DNA of 62,651 bases from Chloroflexota bacterium (GTDB taxonomy: Bacteria; Chloroflexota; UBA11872): assembly GCA_011523785.1 (NCBI GenBank), contig WTFW01000192.1:1-62651 (forward strand), given 5' to 3'. A program made the position numbers and the translations under genes. This document shows positions 62,415-62,651 of this stretch, piece by piece (within the stretch, counting starts at the first letter, position 1; the number at the start of each line of letters is the position of its first letter). Below the pieces are notes generated by a model. The model was not told where the DNA came from. It was given only the letters and a program-made list of their open reading frames with translations, and searched no databases.

Positions 62415-62651
62415 CAGAGCGAGCGACAAGAGGGAAGGCCGGGGGGCGGAAGCGGCGAGCAGGCGGACGAGGCAGGCGAGCATGGAAGTTCCCGGGGGAC
62501 GTGGGACAGGGTGATTCGAGTGTACACGATATGATTACGACAGTCAAGGGGAGCAGGGGAATGTGGCAGGTGGACGCAGGGGAGCGCAGTGACGGGAAAA
62601 AAGAGACGGCTCGCCTGGGAGGGTTGGGAGCCAGGGGGTGTTGTTCGACAC

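Larger units (their letters stand above)
62148..62651. other. Window end: about 500 bases with hairpins and no complete gene
   Basis: Apart from the two hairpins listed separately I see no coding pattern. Near the edge, ATGs at 62531 and 62561 (preceded by AAGGGGAGCAGGGGA) and a GTG at 62589 in another frame run to the window end; any could begin a gene, but too little is visible to judge. Confidence 0.5.

Noticed and set aside
60099..62483. Very long minus-strand open frame opposite the D-threonine-aldolase-like and SDR genes
   Set aside because: It crosses two well-supported genes and the terminal hairpins; its composition is typical of antisense high-GC sequence and it shows no family motif.

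Overview
This 62.7 kb window is high-GC bacterial chromosome with densely packed genes on both strands. The likeliest host is a member of the Chloroflexota. That placement is an inference from gene content: a MutL-like ASKHA protein next to a KOW/barrel-type partner, an unlinked groEL, many Gfo/Idh/MocA oxidoreductases, TIM-barrel sugar isomerases, GcvT-type demethylases and Eis-like acetyltransferases, as in marine or sponge-associated lineages. There is no rRNA, CRISPR array, complete prophage or recognisable transposase.

Layout. 0-6 kb: intergenic hairpin repeats, an isolated OB-fold remnant of DnaE2, a YbdK-type carboxylate-amine ligase, a probably inactive archaemetzincin-like protein, and the MutL-like pair. 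6-16 kb: argS (lacking its HIGH histidines), a zinc-ribbon/TPR membrane protein, a sugar isomerase, a two-gene NAD synthetase (nitrilase-type amidase plus nadE), an HtrA protease, a second isomerase, gltX and an Eis-like acetyltransferase. 16-20.5 kb: a minus-strand run of HAD phosphatase, Nudix hydrolase, a Gfo/Idh-like protein without a visible NAD-binding motif, a complete Gfo/Idh oxidoreductase, a methyltransferase and a small membrane protein. 20.5-26.7 kb: tRNA-Gln, pncA-pncB, copA-csoR with a palindromic operator candidate, and an aldo/keto reductase. 26.7-32.8 kb: an oxidoreductase, an orphan LivK-type binding protein, an SMP-30 lactonase, larE with a JAMM peptidase, and an MFS exporter. 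32.8-43 kb: groEL with promoter, inverted repeat and terminator; a lipoprotein; tandem Gfo/Idh paralogues; IMPase; SRPBCC; kbl-like; pheA; pyrF; a tiny LysM protein. 43-46.5 kb: tRNAs Leu, Trp, Asn and Val, two GNATs and moeA.

46.5-48.7 kb is visibly AT-richer and follows tRNA-Val directly. It holds one dGTPase-type HD phosphohydrolase and about 770 bases without a gene, so it is a candidate small island. 48.7-55.4 kb carries a DmdA-like demethylase, a dimethylglycine-dehydrogenase-like flavoprotein, a nucleoside hydrolase and an enolase-superfamily enzyme. 55.5-57 kb, also AT-richer, encodes two small membrane proteins that share an LRVEQG-centred motif I cannot assign. 57-62.1 kb is a catabolic set: HpcH aldolase, O-methyltransferase, methylmalonate-semialdehyde dehydrogenase, D-threonine-aldolase-like enzyme and SDR. 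The last 500 bases hold two perfect hairpins and no convincing complete gene.

The genes together suggest an aerobic or facultative heterotroph that degrades sugars, methylated compounds and amino-acid derivatives, makes and salvages NAD, and exports copper. The least explained items are the LRVEQG membrane pair, the MutL-like pair, the dGTPase island, the LarE-JAMM pair, the catalytically atypical ArgRS and the degenerate archaemetzincin.
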